Of a DNA stretch of 64,000 bases, positions 1-10,480 are shown piece by piece. The DNA comes from Micrasema longulum (Eukaryota > Arthropoda > Insecta > Trichoptera > Brachycentridae): assembly GCA_022494885.1 (NCBI GenBank), contig JAGVSM010004554.1, positions 50,203-114,202 of the forward strand. Direction: 5' to 3'. The position numbers were made by a program, and so were the translations under genes. Below the pieces are notes generated by a model. That model had not been told where the DNA came from. It did no database searches and saw nothing but the letters and a program-made list of their open reading frames with translations. How positions within the stretch are numbered: position 1 is the stretch's first letter; the number at the start of each line of letters is the position of its first letter.

Positions 1-63
1 TTGTCTCTGACTCAATGATAATATTGTGTTACACCAAAATGAAATCAACAGTCATGATAGGTA

Positions 64-125
64 ATCATCATCATTATCATTCTATGTCTGCTCCCAAGTT
101 GGAGCACTTGGTGTCCACAAAAAGA
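64..125 (-). repeat. Possible SINE family A tail fragment
   Basis: On the minus strand this reads as a short palindromic GTGCTCCAAC-type block followed by a GATAATGATGATGATT run. That resembles the 3' tail of SINE family A, which has a 'gtgc..cc..gg..gc' hairpin followed by ATGATG repeats. Only the tail is present and the match is loose, so it may be a coincidental simple repeat. Confidence 0.3.
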
Positions 126-580
126 TTTATAATAACCATAATATAATATTTTGATTCTGTTGGAAATATTTGCGAAAATGATGGATCATGGATTCAGAAG
201 TGATCGGAATGAATGTATTAATTTGCGAATCATTCAATCGCTGAGTTGAACAAGTCCATGAGTGACAGAAACATGTTTTCATTGTGAATATACGAGCTGT
301 CAATATGTTCTGAAAAATAACATGCATCTGATTAAATTAGTAGTAATTTGCGTTTGCAATATCGTTGCTTTAATGGTTTAACAAACGAACATTGGCAAAA
401 AAACCTAAGGTTATTCCGCATTTTTTAAATGATATAAGTAATTTTATTGAGTATTTGTATTTACTTAGAACAACAGCGTTTATTTTAATTAAAGCATTTC
501 AATATTTAAAAAAAAAAACTAAATTTTAACTACCGTGGCGCAGTCGGTAAATCGGCTTCCAAGAATTTTTTTTTTCAATT

Positions 581-1005
581 AGGAATTTCAGTCCTACGGG
601 AAACTAATATGAAAAAATGTTTTCTTACACGCGAAAGAAATTAGAGCATTTAATTCTACGACGAAGTTTATCGAAAATGTATTTAAAAAATAAAACTTAA
701 CTACTTTGAACGACGTCACAAGTTTTCGTAAACCAACCAATCAATTAAAGCGTGAACATATTGTGTTTAGATAGATTTCCGGTTTCCGGGAAGCCATTTT
801 TTTTAACGCTTAGTGTATTTTAATAGCTACAGGGCTCTACTTTTGAATGTCAGGACAACTCACTGACGAGAACAAGGACATCACATGCGGAGTAATTTCA
901 AAATTACAAAACCTTAATAAATCATAGGGATTATAATACGACATATAAAAATAAAAAATAATACCATTTGCTTAGTTTGACTGATAAAAAATTAGCGGGT
1001 TATTC
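581..1005. mobile_element. GAGGAAGTTCA-ended inverted-repeat element (family G), copy 1
   Basis: The left end reads aggaatttcagtcctacggg, a diverged form of the family terminus. The interior follows the family order: an ACGCG-containing segment after 'tttctta', a 'gacgtcac' site near 713, 'ttccggtttccgg' near 778, and 'ggagtaatttcaaaattac' near 890. The copies at 59.4 and 61.7 kb share this order. No coding capacity is visible. It is probably a non-autonomous DNA element. The superfamily is unknown because the target duplication could not be read. Confidence 0.6.
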
Positions 1006-1084
1006 CTAAAAAAATTAATTAGATACGTTACAAGCGCGCAATAGACGACATTTCGAATCGTGGGTACCTTTCTCTCTAAATTCT

Positions 1085-1310
1085 GCAATGGACCTTCACT
1101 GTGATAAGAGGGAGCCACCAGTCAATATTGATTTTGCAATGAAATAAATGGTTGGCGTCTAACTATGTTCAAATTCCCTTTCATCATATATCAAATATTT
1201 CACATTGACTTAGCCAGTAATCAAACCCGGGACCTCAACCATGGTACAATAACGTGCCAACAACGACACTGCCTTGCAGACTGGTCTCCACTCAGTGAGG
1301 TATTTTAGTA
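1085..1310 (-). mobile_element. SINE family A copy (tRNA-like head)
   Basis: The reverse strand carries a tRNA-like region. The plus-strand text 'aatcaaacccgggacctcaa' is a reversed B box (GGTTTGATT) with its T-arm. It is followed by 'aacgtgccaacaac', the reversed A-box side. The layout matches better copies at 36.6 and 45.4 kb. The left portion is diverged. Confidence 0.6.
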
Positions 1311-1595
1311 CTACAGAAAATTGTAAAAAATAGAGCACTTAATTGTACGTTTCTCGAAAATGTATGAAAATATTAATAAAAATGAACTTCTTTAAACACG
1401 TCTCATGTTTTAGTCGGTGAGTTCTGTTGAATGGTGAGTTGACTTCTCGGAAATCTGTCACAGCACTCTATACTTTTGGTTGATTCGGAAGAACTTGTGA
1501 AGTCACCGGCGGAATAATTTTAAAATTACATAAAGATGCCTATAATTGATTTATTTTAAAATTTTGGCTTAGTCTGATGGTCTATATATAATTTA
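1300..1595. mobile_element. Family G inverted-repeat element, truncated copy 2
   Basis: This repeats the family G interior: 'agagcacttaattgtacg', 'aatgaacttctttaaacacg', 'gaagaacttgtgaagtcac' and 'ggcggaataattttaaaatt', ending 'ggcttagtctgatggtct'. It lies directly beside a SINE A copy and lacks a readable left terminus. Confidence 0.5.
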
Positions 1596-1599
1596 TCTT

Positions 1600-1745
1600 T
1601 TTCATATCTGTACTTTCTCATTTTCCTTCTTAAGACTTTTGCCTGAGAATAGCAATCAAGTCAGAATCACTCATCCAGGGTTCTGAGTCTATTATACAAC
1701 CAGAACTTCACTCTTCATCTGCCCGAATAGGTACAGACACGGCAG
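1600..1745 (-). repeat. SINE family A 5' module fragment
   Basis: In reverse orientation this matches the conserved module that lies 5' of the tRNA-like head in full-length family A copies. The marker strings are 'cctgagaatagcaatcaagt', 'cactcatccagggttctg' and 'cttcactcttcatctgcccg'. No tRNA-like head follows, so it is a fragment. Confidence 0.5.
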
Positions 1746-1799
1746 TAAGTAGGAAGCAGAAATAATTAATTAAATAGTAATTATTTGAACTAGCATTTA

Positions 1800-2430
1800 A
1801 AAACGTTACCTTTTTTATTTGATAAAAGAAACAGGTGAGCATTTTTCTCCAATTGCACAGTCTGGCAGCAAAAATATTTCTTACGTCTGTTACATCAAAT
1901 TAATTAAAATCCACTCTAGTAAACGAATATCAGATCCACTGACCTATATTGACATCGCTTTGTTTAGAATCCATCATCGATTGCAGTCGTGTTGACCTCT
2001 GGACTGGAGAAGGTCAAAGGGTTGTTGGAGGCGCAAGGGCTCTCATGAATATTTTTCAGGGTACGAAATATGGCGACACTTGAGATAAATCTTCAATGAG
2101 AATGGGGGAGAGAGACAGGGGTGAAATTACGGAGGTCAGAAATTTATTTCAACCATAAATTTGACAAGCACTTAAAAATTTTTTTAATAGCCTATCGAAT
2201 TTACACATAATATATGCATTTAATGGTGTCCGAAGTTCGTTATTTTACATGTGATTTATCGTGATATCGAGTAAAAAAACATCATAGCCAAATTAGTTAC
2301 CTAAAATTTGTACTTTACACATACTTCAATTTATACCCCCTCCCCCCCCTTTATCACCCGTGATTTATACTTTGAGGTACAGATACAAAACAGGGATAGG
2401 GAATCAATAATCATATATATAATATAACGT
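1800..2430. other. No recognisable feature
   Basis: AT-rich DNA. I see a C-run near 2337-2351 and a moderately GC-richer patch at 1975-2050, but no motif, repeat relationship or coding signal that I can support. Confidence 0.4.
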
Positions 2431-2433
2431 TTA

Positions 2434-2675
2434 GTGGAGATCCGCTAAAAGTCTGCTTCGTAGTGTGATTGGTGGTGCGTTCGCCTACCACGCCTAAGAT
2501 TCGAGTCCTGGGAAGGTCGATATAAAATATTGATTAAAATTATGGATCTGGTGTGGTAGGTAAGCTGTTGATTTTATAAAAAATAAAAAATCTTTTTAAA
2601 AAATACGCAACATTTATTGTACTAATGCAGTGCCCTATGCACCATCGGGTGCGGACATGTGTATGATGACGATAA
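2434..2675 (+). mobile_element. SINE family A copy
   Basis: The tRNA-like head begins near 2450. The A box lies around 'tagtgtgattggtggtgcg' and a degraded B box is 'gattcgagtcctggg'. The characteristic 'aggtcgatataaaatattg' follows. The tail 'gcagtgccctatgcaccatc' lies at 2628-2647, followed by 'gatgacgataat'. The middle of the body is deleted compared with the 59.0-kb copy. Confidence 0.75.
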
Positions 2676-3089
2676 TATAAAATGCGTAAGAATTAAGAAT
2701 ATCATTAATTAAAACATCGCGGGATATGATGTTCTTAATTCACGTTACACGTTTTTTTTATTTTATTTTATTTTTTAATTTTACAAACAAAGTATGATTA
2801 AATGGCGAGATCATGAAATTATTGTAGCCTTATCGTTTTGTTATTCGATACATAGAATTTATTATGTCTATTATTCATGATAATCTTTATCACATCCTTT
2901 GATGTGCGCGAACTTCATAATTTTATTTCTAAAATATTGATGTTTATAATTACAATTCATATTTATAATATTACAGAATGCATCCACATTTCTCAGAAAT
3001 ATAAGCGCTGAATTGAAATTGCATTTTTTAATGTGAGTAATAAATATTTACCACTGCACTACAAGGGAGACTTTTGCTGCATTCGATTT

Positions 3090-3185
3090 TTTTACTTAGG
3101 AATAACCATCGAGTCGAAAACACTCGTCCAGGATTCTGGTTCTATTCCACACACAAAAATGCATTATTCATCCGACCAGACACAG
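3090..3185 (-). repeat. SINE family A 5' module fragment
   Basis: It matches the module seen upstream of family A heads, here with little divergence: 'accatcgagtcgaaaacact', 'gtccaggattctggttctat' and 'attattcatccgaccagac'. It directly adjoins a long-arm element fragment at 3203. A short open frame across 3033-3368 is explained by these two repeats. Confidence 0.6.
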
Positions 3186-3202
3186 ACAATAGATATAATT
3201 AA

Positions 3203-3335
3203 CTCATTACAACAGAGATGGAGTACATTTTCGAAAAGGAAATATAGAAATCTAGGTATTTACAAGGCTTGTGACATGACGTTTGCGGGTTTAAGTGGCC
3301 ACTTTACACAATGTGTAACGTTCACTATTTTGCCC
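3203..3335 (-). mobile_element. Long-arm inverted-repeat element (family L), fragment
   Basis: The sequence 'aacagagatggagtacattt', 'tctaggtatttacaaggctt' and 'aagtggccactttacacaat' is the reverse complement of the inner arm and core of family L copies at 36.4 and 43.8 kb. Only about 130 bp remain. Confidence 0.6.
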
Positions 3336-3339
3336 CCTT

Positions 3340-3925
3340 TTTTTTTATCATCCATTAAAAATTTATGAACAAAAGTTAACAAAAGTTAACAAAATTTAGA
3401 TGGCGCCAAACTAATAATAAATAATAGTTTATCGACGCGTTATTATTGCTGTTAATCCACGTTAATCATAGAACTAAATAAAATAAATAATAATATTTTT
3501 TTAAAAAGCGGATAATGCTCATTCCTAACGTTTTGGAGTATGTTTGTTTTATTGTCTTTACTACTTGGGTATGGTAGCCAGAGAATACTAAATATTTACT
3601 CTTCCCATGTACGGAACCAATCAACCTTTCAAATGCCTCCCAGGAAAAATGATTTGACTTTTAAATCGTCTACCTGGTGATGTTGACATATTTTACACAA
3701 TACTCAACCAGAAATAAATAATAGAAGCAGAAAAATAAACTGCGAGACTAAAAAAATTTATTAAAATAAATTAAATTATTACGAAAATAAAAAGTTGTTA
3801 TCAGTTTTACACAATTTTGTTATTTTATAAGAACACTACTACAGCTTCAGAAAAGCACTCCTCCCATCGACGGGTGATATAAAACTATATACATACATAC
3901 ATACAATACAAAAACAATGAATAAA
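3340..3925. other. AT-rich spacer
   Basis: Contains a short direct duplication ('aaaagttaac' twice near 3371-3390) and a (CATA)-type run near 3890. No element or gene is recognised. Confidence 0.4.
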
Positions 3926-3929
3926 TGCG

Positions 3930-4415
3930 TTTGTAGTGTCTAGAGTCGATTATTGTAATGGTATCTACGCAGGTCTACCAATGAATAAAATGACTCGCTA
4001 ACAGTCTGTATTGAATGCCACAGCGAGATTTATTTTTGGAATCTCTAAGTTCCGTTATATTACTCCACTACTTCGGGAATTACACTGGCTACGTTTACCA
4101 CAGAGGGTGGAATACAAACTCTGTTGGCTTATGTATAAGTCACTGCACAACTCTGCTCCAGAATATCTAAGGGAACTCTGCATTCCAGATGAACTAGCTG
4201 ACAGAAGTCTTACGCTTAAATCAGCTACATCTACGTCGAGAGGAAAAGTTATTATACCTCTACGCAAACAGCGCTCTAAATTTGGCGAACGCGCATTAGC
4301 GGTCGCAGGCCCTACGGCATGGAATGCTCACCCAGCAGAGGTCCAAAACTGTGAGAGTGAAGTGATGTTTCGGGAGAAACTTAAAACCCATTTGTTCTCT
4401 AAATCATTTGAATAA
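3930..4415 (+). pseudogene. CR1/L2-like reverse transcriptase C-terminus, copy 1
   Basis: Frame 3 reads VSRVDYCNGIYAGLP, an in-frame stop at 3999-4001, then about 130 codons including TARFIFGISKFRYITPLLRE, LHWLRLP, VEYKLCWLMYKSLH, APEYLREL and GPTAWNAHPAEVQNCESEVM. It stops at 4413-4415. The order 'SR.DYCN..Y.GLP', 'AARLI', 'I.P.L..LHWLP....I.YK', 'G..AWN.LP' is the conserved segment downstream of the polymerase domain in CR1/L2-clade retrotransposons. The endonuclease and the polymerase catalytic motifs are missing, so this is a 5'-truncated dead copy. The same end lies at 21.6 kb. Confidence 0.85.
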
Positions 4416-4535
4416 ATTCTTAGGTTGTGGTGACAAAGTACATTATTTTTTCTTCAATTACAAATTAAAAAGTTAAATTTAAATTTATTTCTATATATAA
4501 ACATTTACGAAAATAGCCATAATAATAATAAAAAT
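4416..4535 (+). mobile_element. CR1/L2-like 3' untranslated tail (first)
   Basis: 'ggttgtggtgacaaagtaca' just after the stop is shared with the 21.6-kb copy. It runs to 'acgaaaatagccataataat', which looks like a deleted version of that copy's terminus. Confidence 0.6.
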
Positions 4536-4654
4536 ACTAACGATAATGTTGAAAAACCACTTTCACAAAGTTAGGTAGTTGAGAATGCCGACAATAGGGT
4601 AAATGGCTTAATTATTTATTTTTGAAGTCGTCGTGCCCCCCCTATGGGTCACTC

Positions 4655-4676
4655 TGCGCCCCCCGAGCGGGGCGCA
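4655..4676. other. GC-rich perfect hairpin
   Basis: An 8-bp perfect stem, TGCGCCCC with GGGGCGCA, encloses the loop CCGAGC. It is striking in DNA this AT-rich and sits in about 340 bp of unassigned sequence between two CR1/L2-like tails. It could be the end hairpin of an inserted element (Helitrons carry one), but no matching terminus was found. Confidence 0.5.
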
Positions 4677-4869
4677 TCTCACTGGTAAGGAACACGTGGT
4701 ATGGACAAAAATAAACCAGCGTTGGTTCTATTGTGTTGTACAGCAAATAAAGTATTATTGGTACTAAAAATGTTCAAAATTTTGATCAACTGCAGTAAAC
4801 CACCTTTATTCCTTGTATGGTAAATAGGTCTAAAAACCGTTTTCTGAGCAAGTACTGCAGCAAAACTTT

Positions 4870-4985
4870 TTCTTAAATTAAAAAGTTTAAATTAAATTTA
4901 CATCTTTATATAATCACTTTGTAAAGCGCCCTTGAGATATTATATTACGAAAATGGCGCTATATAAGTTATCCATAAAAATAATA
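4870..4985 (+). mobile_element. CR1/L2-like 3' tail (second)
   Basis: 'aagcgcccttgagatattat', 'acgaaaatggcgctatataa' and 'gttatccataa' match 21890-21945 almost base for base. The end is (ATAAT)-rich. Copies of the GCGCCCTTGAG stem are typical of CR1/L2-type 3' ends. Here the tail is separated from its coding part by about 340 bp of foreign sequence. Confidence 0.75.
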
Positions 4986-5027
4986 ATAATTATTATAATA
5001 TTGTTCACCTTTATCAACAATGTTCCC

Positions 5028-5295
5028 TTTGCAGTGAGATACTAGCCTCGTTTCATCACCTTTGGGTCTCGTTTGCAGTGTTAAACCACCCGTAAAACAA
5101 ATTTTCGAACCTAAGACCTCAAGCATGGAAGCCGAATGCCCGACCATTACACTACGAGGCGGACTTTTCTCAACTTGATTTGGCATTTGAGGATTTTTAC
5201 CCGAGAGTCTAAAACAGTCGTCTAGGGTTCTGATTGTATTTCAAACAAAGAACTTTAGAACTATATTATTCATCCGCCATATTTAATAGACTCCT
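5028..5295 (-). mobile_element. SINE family A copy
   Basis: The reversed head reads 'cgaacctaagacctcaagca' and 'ccattacactacgaggcgga', i.e. a B-box-like T-arm followed by the A box TAGTGTAATGG. To its right is the conserved 5' module ('acccgagagtctaaaacagt', 'cgtctagggttctga', 'ttattcatccgcc'). The 3' body is diverged. Confidence 0.65.
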
Positions 5296-5389
5296 GAAAC
5301 TAGGCACAACCTTTTAAAATCTTTTAGAAGTAATATTTTGAATAATGTCGTACGAGATGAAATGCATTTTCTGATAAAATGCAAATTGT

Positions 5390-6005
5390 ATCAAACCAAT
5401 GAGATTTCTAATCATTGGTTTCTTCCCTTTTACGTTTTTTAAAAAATTGAATAATAAACTACAACAAATATCTCCTTATTGTTTTTATTTATATTTAATT
5501 TTTACTTTTTATGTTTATTCATTTACATTTGTTTTATTTATCTTATTATTACTAGTATTAACACGTATGTTTTATTTCTAAATTATAAATGGTTTATTCT
5601 CTAGTTTATATTTGTTCTTCGATTATAATTTTTTTTATCGATATATTTTCAAATTTATATTTATGCTTCAATTTTTATTATTATCGGTATGTTTTCCAAT
5701 TTATATTTATGTTTAGTTCCTTTATTTCTTAATTACTAATGCTATATTTTATAATTTGTATTTATGCTTCCATTTTTATTATTATTACCTGCATGTTTTC
5801 TAATCAATATTAATATTGTATTTTTTTAATGTTATTGTTATTCCTTGAGTTTATTAAGCATGATTTAATGAAATTAAAAAAAACACATGTAAAAAAGAAG
5901 GTCCTTCCTGAACACAGGAATTTCCTAGCTAGTTGGGACCAGAAACAAAGAAACTCTGTACTTTTTAAAACTGTGAAATGCATAAATAAATAAATAAACT
6001 TTTAA
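5390..6005 (+). mobile_element. Probable non-LTR retrotransposon 3' untranslated region
   Basis: A T-rich stretch with three or four diverged internal repeats of roughly 60 bp ('ttatatttatgcttc..tttttattatta'). It ends in a hairpin-like block near 5903-5945 ('aggtccttcctgaacacagg' to 'agttgggacc') and then a (TAAA)n tail at 5983-6000. Similar hairpin-plus-TAAA endings occur at 16.93 and 40.15 kb. No coding part remains. Confidence 0.4.
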
Positions 6006-6416
6006 AACACATTACTGGGGATTTAAAATTTATAAAAAAAAAAATGTTTGTCTTTTTGCTTTCGTATAGATAAATAAAAAAGGAATAAAGTTGTGACGGG
6101 AAAAACTTCATAGACGATGAGGATAATAAAGTTAAAGAGTTTAAAGTTCGTATAGAAACTTTGACAAATAAAAAAATCGACCTTTGAAACTTTGCTAATC
6201 TTAAGGTAAAAGCAAAAAGTTTTTCGATATTAACTTTGAAGTTGCGGTTGAACTATTTACTAAATAAAAATGTTTTTAATTGCAACTGGATAAAATACAC
6301 AAAATAAATTAAAATGTCCGTATAAAAAAATAAATAGAATAGAACAAGTATCCCAAGTCTAAAAATGCATTACCCTACAATTTATTTACATCAATATTTA
6401 AAGTATTAACTTTACG

Positions 6417-6613
6417 TGAGACAAGGACGACCGAGGAAGACGTGGCATGATCAGATAAACCAAAATCTTAAGTCTGGTCATGTCAAAAGCAGATAGAACC
6501 GAAGCGCATGTATGACAAGATGTATGAATGTGGAGGAAGCTAGGAATGTATGCCAGGATAGACGTGTGTGGCGGTCCATTCTCTCTGCCTACCCCTACGG
6601 GGAAATGGCGTGA
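6417..6613 (+). pseudogene. RTE-like retrotransposon C-terminus (family R), copy 1
   Basis: It reads GRPRKTWHDQINQNLKSGHV, then KSR, an in-frame stop, then NRSACMTRCMNVEEARNVCQ and finally ILSAYPYGEMA before TGA at 6611-6613. The motif GRPR.TWHDQI..L..GH..S..NRRACM.R.MNVEEAR is the extreme C-terminus shared with 37.4 kb (reverse) and 42.9 kb. Everything upstream is missing, which is typical 5' truncation. Confidence 0.8.
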
Positions 6614-6632
6614 TGGTAGTAGTAGTAGTGGT
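6614..6632 (+). repeat. Family R 3' tail, (GTA)n
   Basis: Immediately after the stop codon the element ends in 'tggtagtagtagtagtgg'. The copies at 37.28 kb (reverse) and 39.65 kb (reverse) end in the complementary (ACT/TAC) repeat, so this short tandem tail belongs to the element. Confidence 0.7.
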
Positions 6633-6839
6633 CAAACATTTCAATGAAAAATGTTAGTAAATATTTTTATTTATCCACTTACCCAATTTCCTATGCCTAT
6701 CGACACTAATTACACTAACATGAAAATATTACTGTTCATCTTCACAATAGTAATAAATCAACGTGCTGATAGGACCCATGCTATAAATGTTATCACGTGC
6801 TGTGATTATAATTTAACACCTAAATATTTGTAAACAGTG

Positions 6840-6995
6840 CACGTTGATGTTAGGTCTTTTAGCATGTATCCTATCAGCCGGTTGGCTTTGTAAATGTGTG
6901 GAACTACTGTGGTGAATGTGTATGTGTGATAGGCATGTTAGTGTAATAAGTATCCTGACAAAGAGACGGATACGTCTTAAAACCATAATTTTCCG
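6840..6995 (+). mobile_element. Hammerhead-bearing repeat (family P), degenerate copy
   Basis: The 3' part matches the 18.07-kb copy: 'atcctgacaaagagacggat' followed by 'acgtcttaaaacc'. Compared with the best copy the hammerhead core has G-to-A changes (CTGACAA instead of CTGACGA; TTAAAAC instead of TCGAAAC), so it is unlikely to be active. Confidence 0.45.
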
Positions 6996-7094
6996 TATGA
7001 TTTATGAAGGAATAGTGTGAGTTGGTGGAGGTTTACCATCATTATAAATTGTTTGAATTACATGTTTAAATATTAAAAACATATTGTAGTCAGA

Positions 7095-7200
7095 ATACGG
7101 GATGACAAAGAATACAGTTCTGTATGTGAAATAGAACCAGAACCCCAGAACCGCGTTTTCGACTCGATGGCTACTCTCAAAAGAAAATCCTATTATTGTT
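7095..7200 (+). repeat. SINE family A 5' module fragment
   Basis: 'aagaatacagttctgtatgt', 'gaaatagaaccagaacccca' and 'cgactcgatggctactctc' are the forward form of the family A 5' module. No tRNA-like head follows. Confidence 0.6.
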
Positions 7201-7689
7201 TGATGTACGAAGGAATGGTGTAGGTCGTTCGAAGTTTACACTGTACCGATTTTACAGCTGAAAAAATACTGCATAATTAATAACTATTTAACTTTAATTA
7301 TCAATTAAATCATTACTTGTATTACCAGTAAATTTTATATTATACACATATTATACTATCTACTTTTGCCTAGTGAAGTTTCTTTTGGAATTCAAGCTTA
7401 AAATTCAATAATGTTACAATTTTTTAAATGTCTAATGTACTTATTATCTATTCCTATACAAATATGTATACAGTTGCGTGCAATAAAATGTCTTCAGTTA
7501 TTGAAAATGGTTTATAGCGGGATAAGGGATTTCTAAAAATTATTAACCGTTACTTTAATCGATTACTTTATTTTCTTTATACCTGCCTGGGGTCTTACCT
7601 TTACAAAATATTTAGTTTCATTGTAAAAATCAACGAGCTAAAATATTAGATTAATAAAATAAAAAGTCAAAAGTATGAGAGACGTGAAG

Positions 7690-8165
7690 AAATTGGGCGG
7701 GTTACAAAAACGTTTAATTATTATTGCGATGTCGCAAAAACTTAATTTGGTGGAGGACGTCAGATTTGATGTAGTCAAACTCAAGAGTAAAATTAAGTAA
7801 AAAATCAAAGGGTCTGCATGCCTGGAGATGAATAAAGGTTCGGGGAAGAAAAAAACTCCGGCTGATGGTCGAACGGAGTTTGTTCAAGCTGGTGGTGCTG
7901 CAGTTAGCGTTCATACCATGCGTCGTAGACTCTGAAAATGTAGTTTTTTAGCAGGGAGGCCAAAAAAACTATTTCTGACGGAAAAAATGCGTGCTTATCC
8001 TTTAAAATGAGAAAAAAAACATTGAAAAATTGGACTGAAATATAGCAGCGATGAGTAATTTTCTCAGAGGAGAGTAAATTAGAATTCTTTGATTAGAATG
8101 AAATCCAATACGTGAGACGCAGATATTAGAACAGTAATGCGCCAACAGTGAAACATCCTGCCGGA
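7690..8165 (+). pseudogene. Tc1-type transposase remnant
   Basis: Frame reads AVSVHTMRRRL, stop, KCSFLAGRPKKLFLTEKMRA, then KKTLKNWTEI, VIFSEESKLEFFD and EIQYVRRR. This matches the order of Tc1 transposases: 'TMRRRL', 'R.K.LLT..H...R', 'W..VIFSDESKF.LF' and 'YVRRR'. At least four in-frame stops are present, and the second catalytic aspartate (VIFSDES) is glutamate here. The first catalytic aspartate and the C-terminal third are not visible, so it is dead. Terminal inverted repeats were not located. Confidence 0.8.
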
Positions 8166-8169
8166 CAAT

Positions 8170-9840
8170 GATGCTCTTTATTCCATATTTTTAAGTTTTT
8201 TTCTGTATTGTAAGTTGTGTTGATGTTTTGTTTCTTGTTAATAAACGCCGTTCTTTATGGTACGAGTATGATAAACTGAATAGGTTTCAGTTATAATGTA
8301 TAGTCAAATGAGAACAAATAATAGAGTAAAAGCGCAATACTGTACATTGAGATCAATCCAATAATATCTCCATTATTGAGCCCACGTTTATACAACAGTC
8401 AACTAAACGCCGCGCTTAAGTTAATAACAAGTCATTCATTTATTAGCCGCGAGGGTGGCAATTATATCCCCTCGCCACTGACAGTCTGAGCCGCCATCTT
8501 GTGATGCAGCTGCACGAACGTGACTATCAACTGTCAACGTGTATTAATTAGATTACTTAGTTCTGATCTAATCTGAAACTGATAATGTGGAGCGATTCCC
8601 ATAATTGTGCGGACTTCCTGGCTATTTTTGCTGTATCTACGATGCTGAGCTTTTCTTTTGCTTGGAAGTAATGTTTGTCCTCGTATATTATATTACTATT
8701 CCGTGATATTATAGTCATGAGTTTATATACGCATTGATTTTGATGGTTCGATGGAAAGTTTGTATCAATAAAGGCATAAAATTTTGGATAGAGTAAGTAA
8801 ATTCGAAGGATATAGGAATATAATCCAGGACAGAAGAGGAATAAAATTAGGACAATTACGGTTCTAAGGTTCTTTTATCATTAACATTTTTGTCAAAGTC
8901 CATAATAGCCTACCTTTATCTTATTTATATCTTTAGAAGATTTATTTTATTGAGAAAAAAACACATTATACACAATTCAAATAATATTCTCAAAGAATTT
9001 TTAAACTCGTTTATGGGCAATAATTTGGGTAACTTAATTCATTTATAGACGTATTTACATATTTACATTGCATTTACAAAAGCAGAATAAAATCCACGAT
9101 TTATTTTATAAATTAACAACTCAATAAAAATAAATACTTACATTAACTTAAATATCCAAAATTACACATAAGCATTAAAAAAACACCCCGGATCGAATAA
9201 TACATCCTTTGTTCAAAGCACCTCTCGCTGCCCTAGTTCTTGTATGGTCAATAGACCATTTTTAGAAAATTGAGTTATGAATGACAATATGTTCATTATC
9301 TTCTAACGCGTCCATGCAGCTAAAGAATTTTTTTTTTTTTTTTTGAGTGCCAATCTCCACTTGATTTTACTTATTTGACTTTAAAAACAAATAATATGTA
9401 TTTTGTAATTTCCAAAACAGTCTATTGAACGTAAAAGAACTAGAGCAGCGCTCTGTAAATCATGCTTCTTTAATTTGCACTCCTGTTCCTATATTGTTGA
9501 TTGATATTTGAAATACTTGTGGCAAATGATTAAATTTTTTACAATCCATGTGTCGCAAGATCTAATACCAAACTTTGGAGACTTCACGGGTGTAATATGA
9601 ATGTTGTTTTTAATCGAGTACTGTAATAGAGGATGGCTTTATTGAAAACGGATTTGATGTTTCTTCGGATAAAATCGATCTTATTATAAGGAAACACGCT
9701 CAAAAGCATAAATAGTAAAAATGTACGTCTCATAAATATCATGCGATAAGTAATTTATTTAAACCGCTATTTATTGTATTATAATATAACACTGAGAATT
9801 TAATAAAATTCACACCTATTCCTCATCGAATAAGAATTGT
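8170..9840. other. Unassigned AT-rich stretch
   Basis: No gene is recognised. A less AT-rich, non-repetitive patch lies at 8445-8545 ('gccgcgagggtggcaattat'). 'aaaaaaacacattatacaca' near 8957 resembles a similar string at 44.53 kb, suggesting a reversed retrotransposon 3' end. A T-run lies at 9329-9345. Confidence 0.35.
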
Positions 9841-9844
9841 ATGA

Positions 9845-10480
9845 AATATTTATTTGTTTATTCATTCAAAATGACACCAGTTTAAATATTAATTAACTTA
9901 TTAAGGCTTTTTAGGCTATGCCCGTGTCAAGCTATAATAATTAAAAATACAAATACGTAGTAACATTAATTAGATTTAATTATAATGACATGTGATGCAA
10001 TAGAATAACAATCTAGAAAAAAACAAAAGTAATAAATAATAAAATTCCGAAGAATACAATGCAAAAAAGATAATCAGAAATAATTTTTAAAATATAAATT
10101 ATACAAATTAAGATTCACACATAATCAAATATCCAAAATAATGGTATCATTAATATGAACAAAATAAAAGTAAAATAAAGTAGTATTAAAAAGAATACAC
10201 AATAATAGTATCATTGAAATTAACAGAAAAAGAATGTTTATATAAAAACATAATTGAAATGATAATTAAGATATGTTTTTTAGAAACTCACTCAATTCTA
10301 TAGTAAGAAATATAAAAAATAGGAGTAAGAAATAATATGCCAAAGAATAGTACATACAAAATTAAATAATACAAAAATACATTTTGCAAAAACATAAAAA
10401 TATCAAGATATATAATAAGCAAATAAAAGTAAAAGAAAGTTAAAGTAAGGAAGGAAAGCAGATTTGTAAATTTTTGCTAA
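9845..10480 (-). mobile_element. Non-LTR retrotransposon 3' untranslated region
   Basis: This extends the coding remnant at 10480-10765 on the reverse strand. It ends (reverse strand) in 'gaatgaataaacaaataaat', typical of a non-LTR tail. It contains diverged short repeats, e.g. 'ataatggtatcattaat' at 10138 and 'ataatagtatcattgaa' at 10203. Confidence 0.5.

Noticed and set aside
536..575. tRNA-like A box (tggcgcagtcgg)
   Set aside because: No B box or T-arm follows; a T-run and a family G terminus follow instead.
4011..4415. Intact protein-coding gene
   Set aside because: The frame starts after an in-frame stop, lacks an ATG start and is clearly a truncated reverse transcriptase C-terminus repeated at 21.6 kb.
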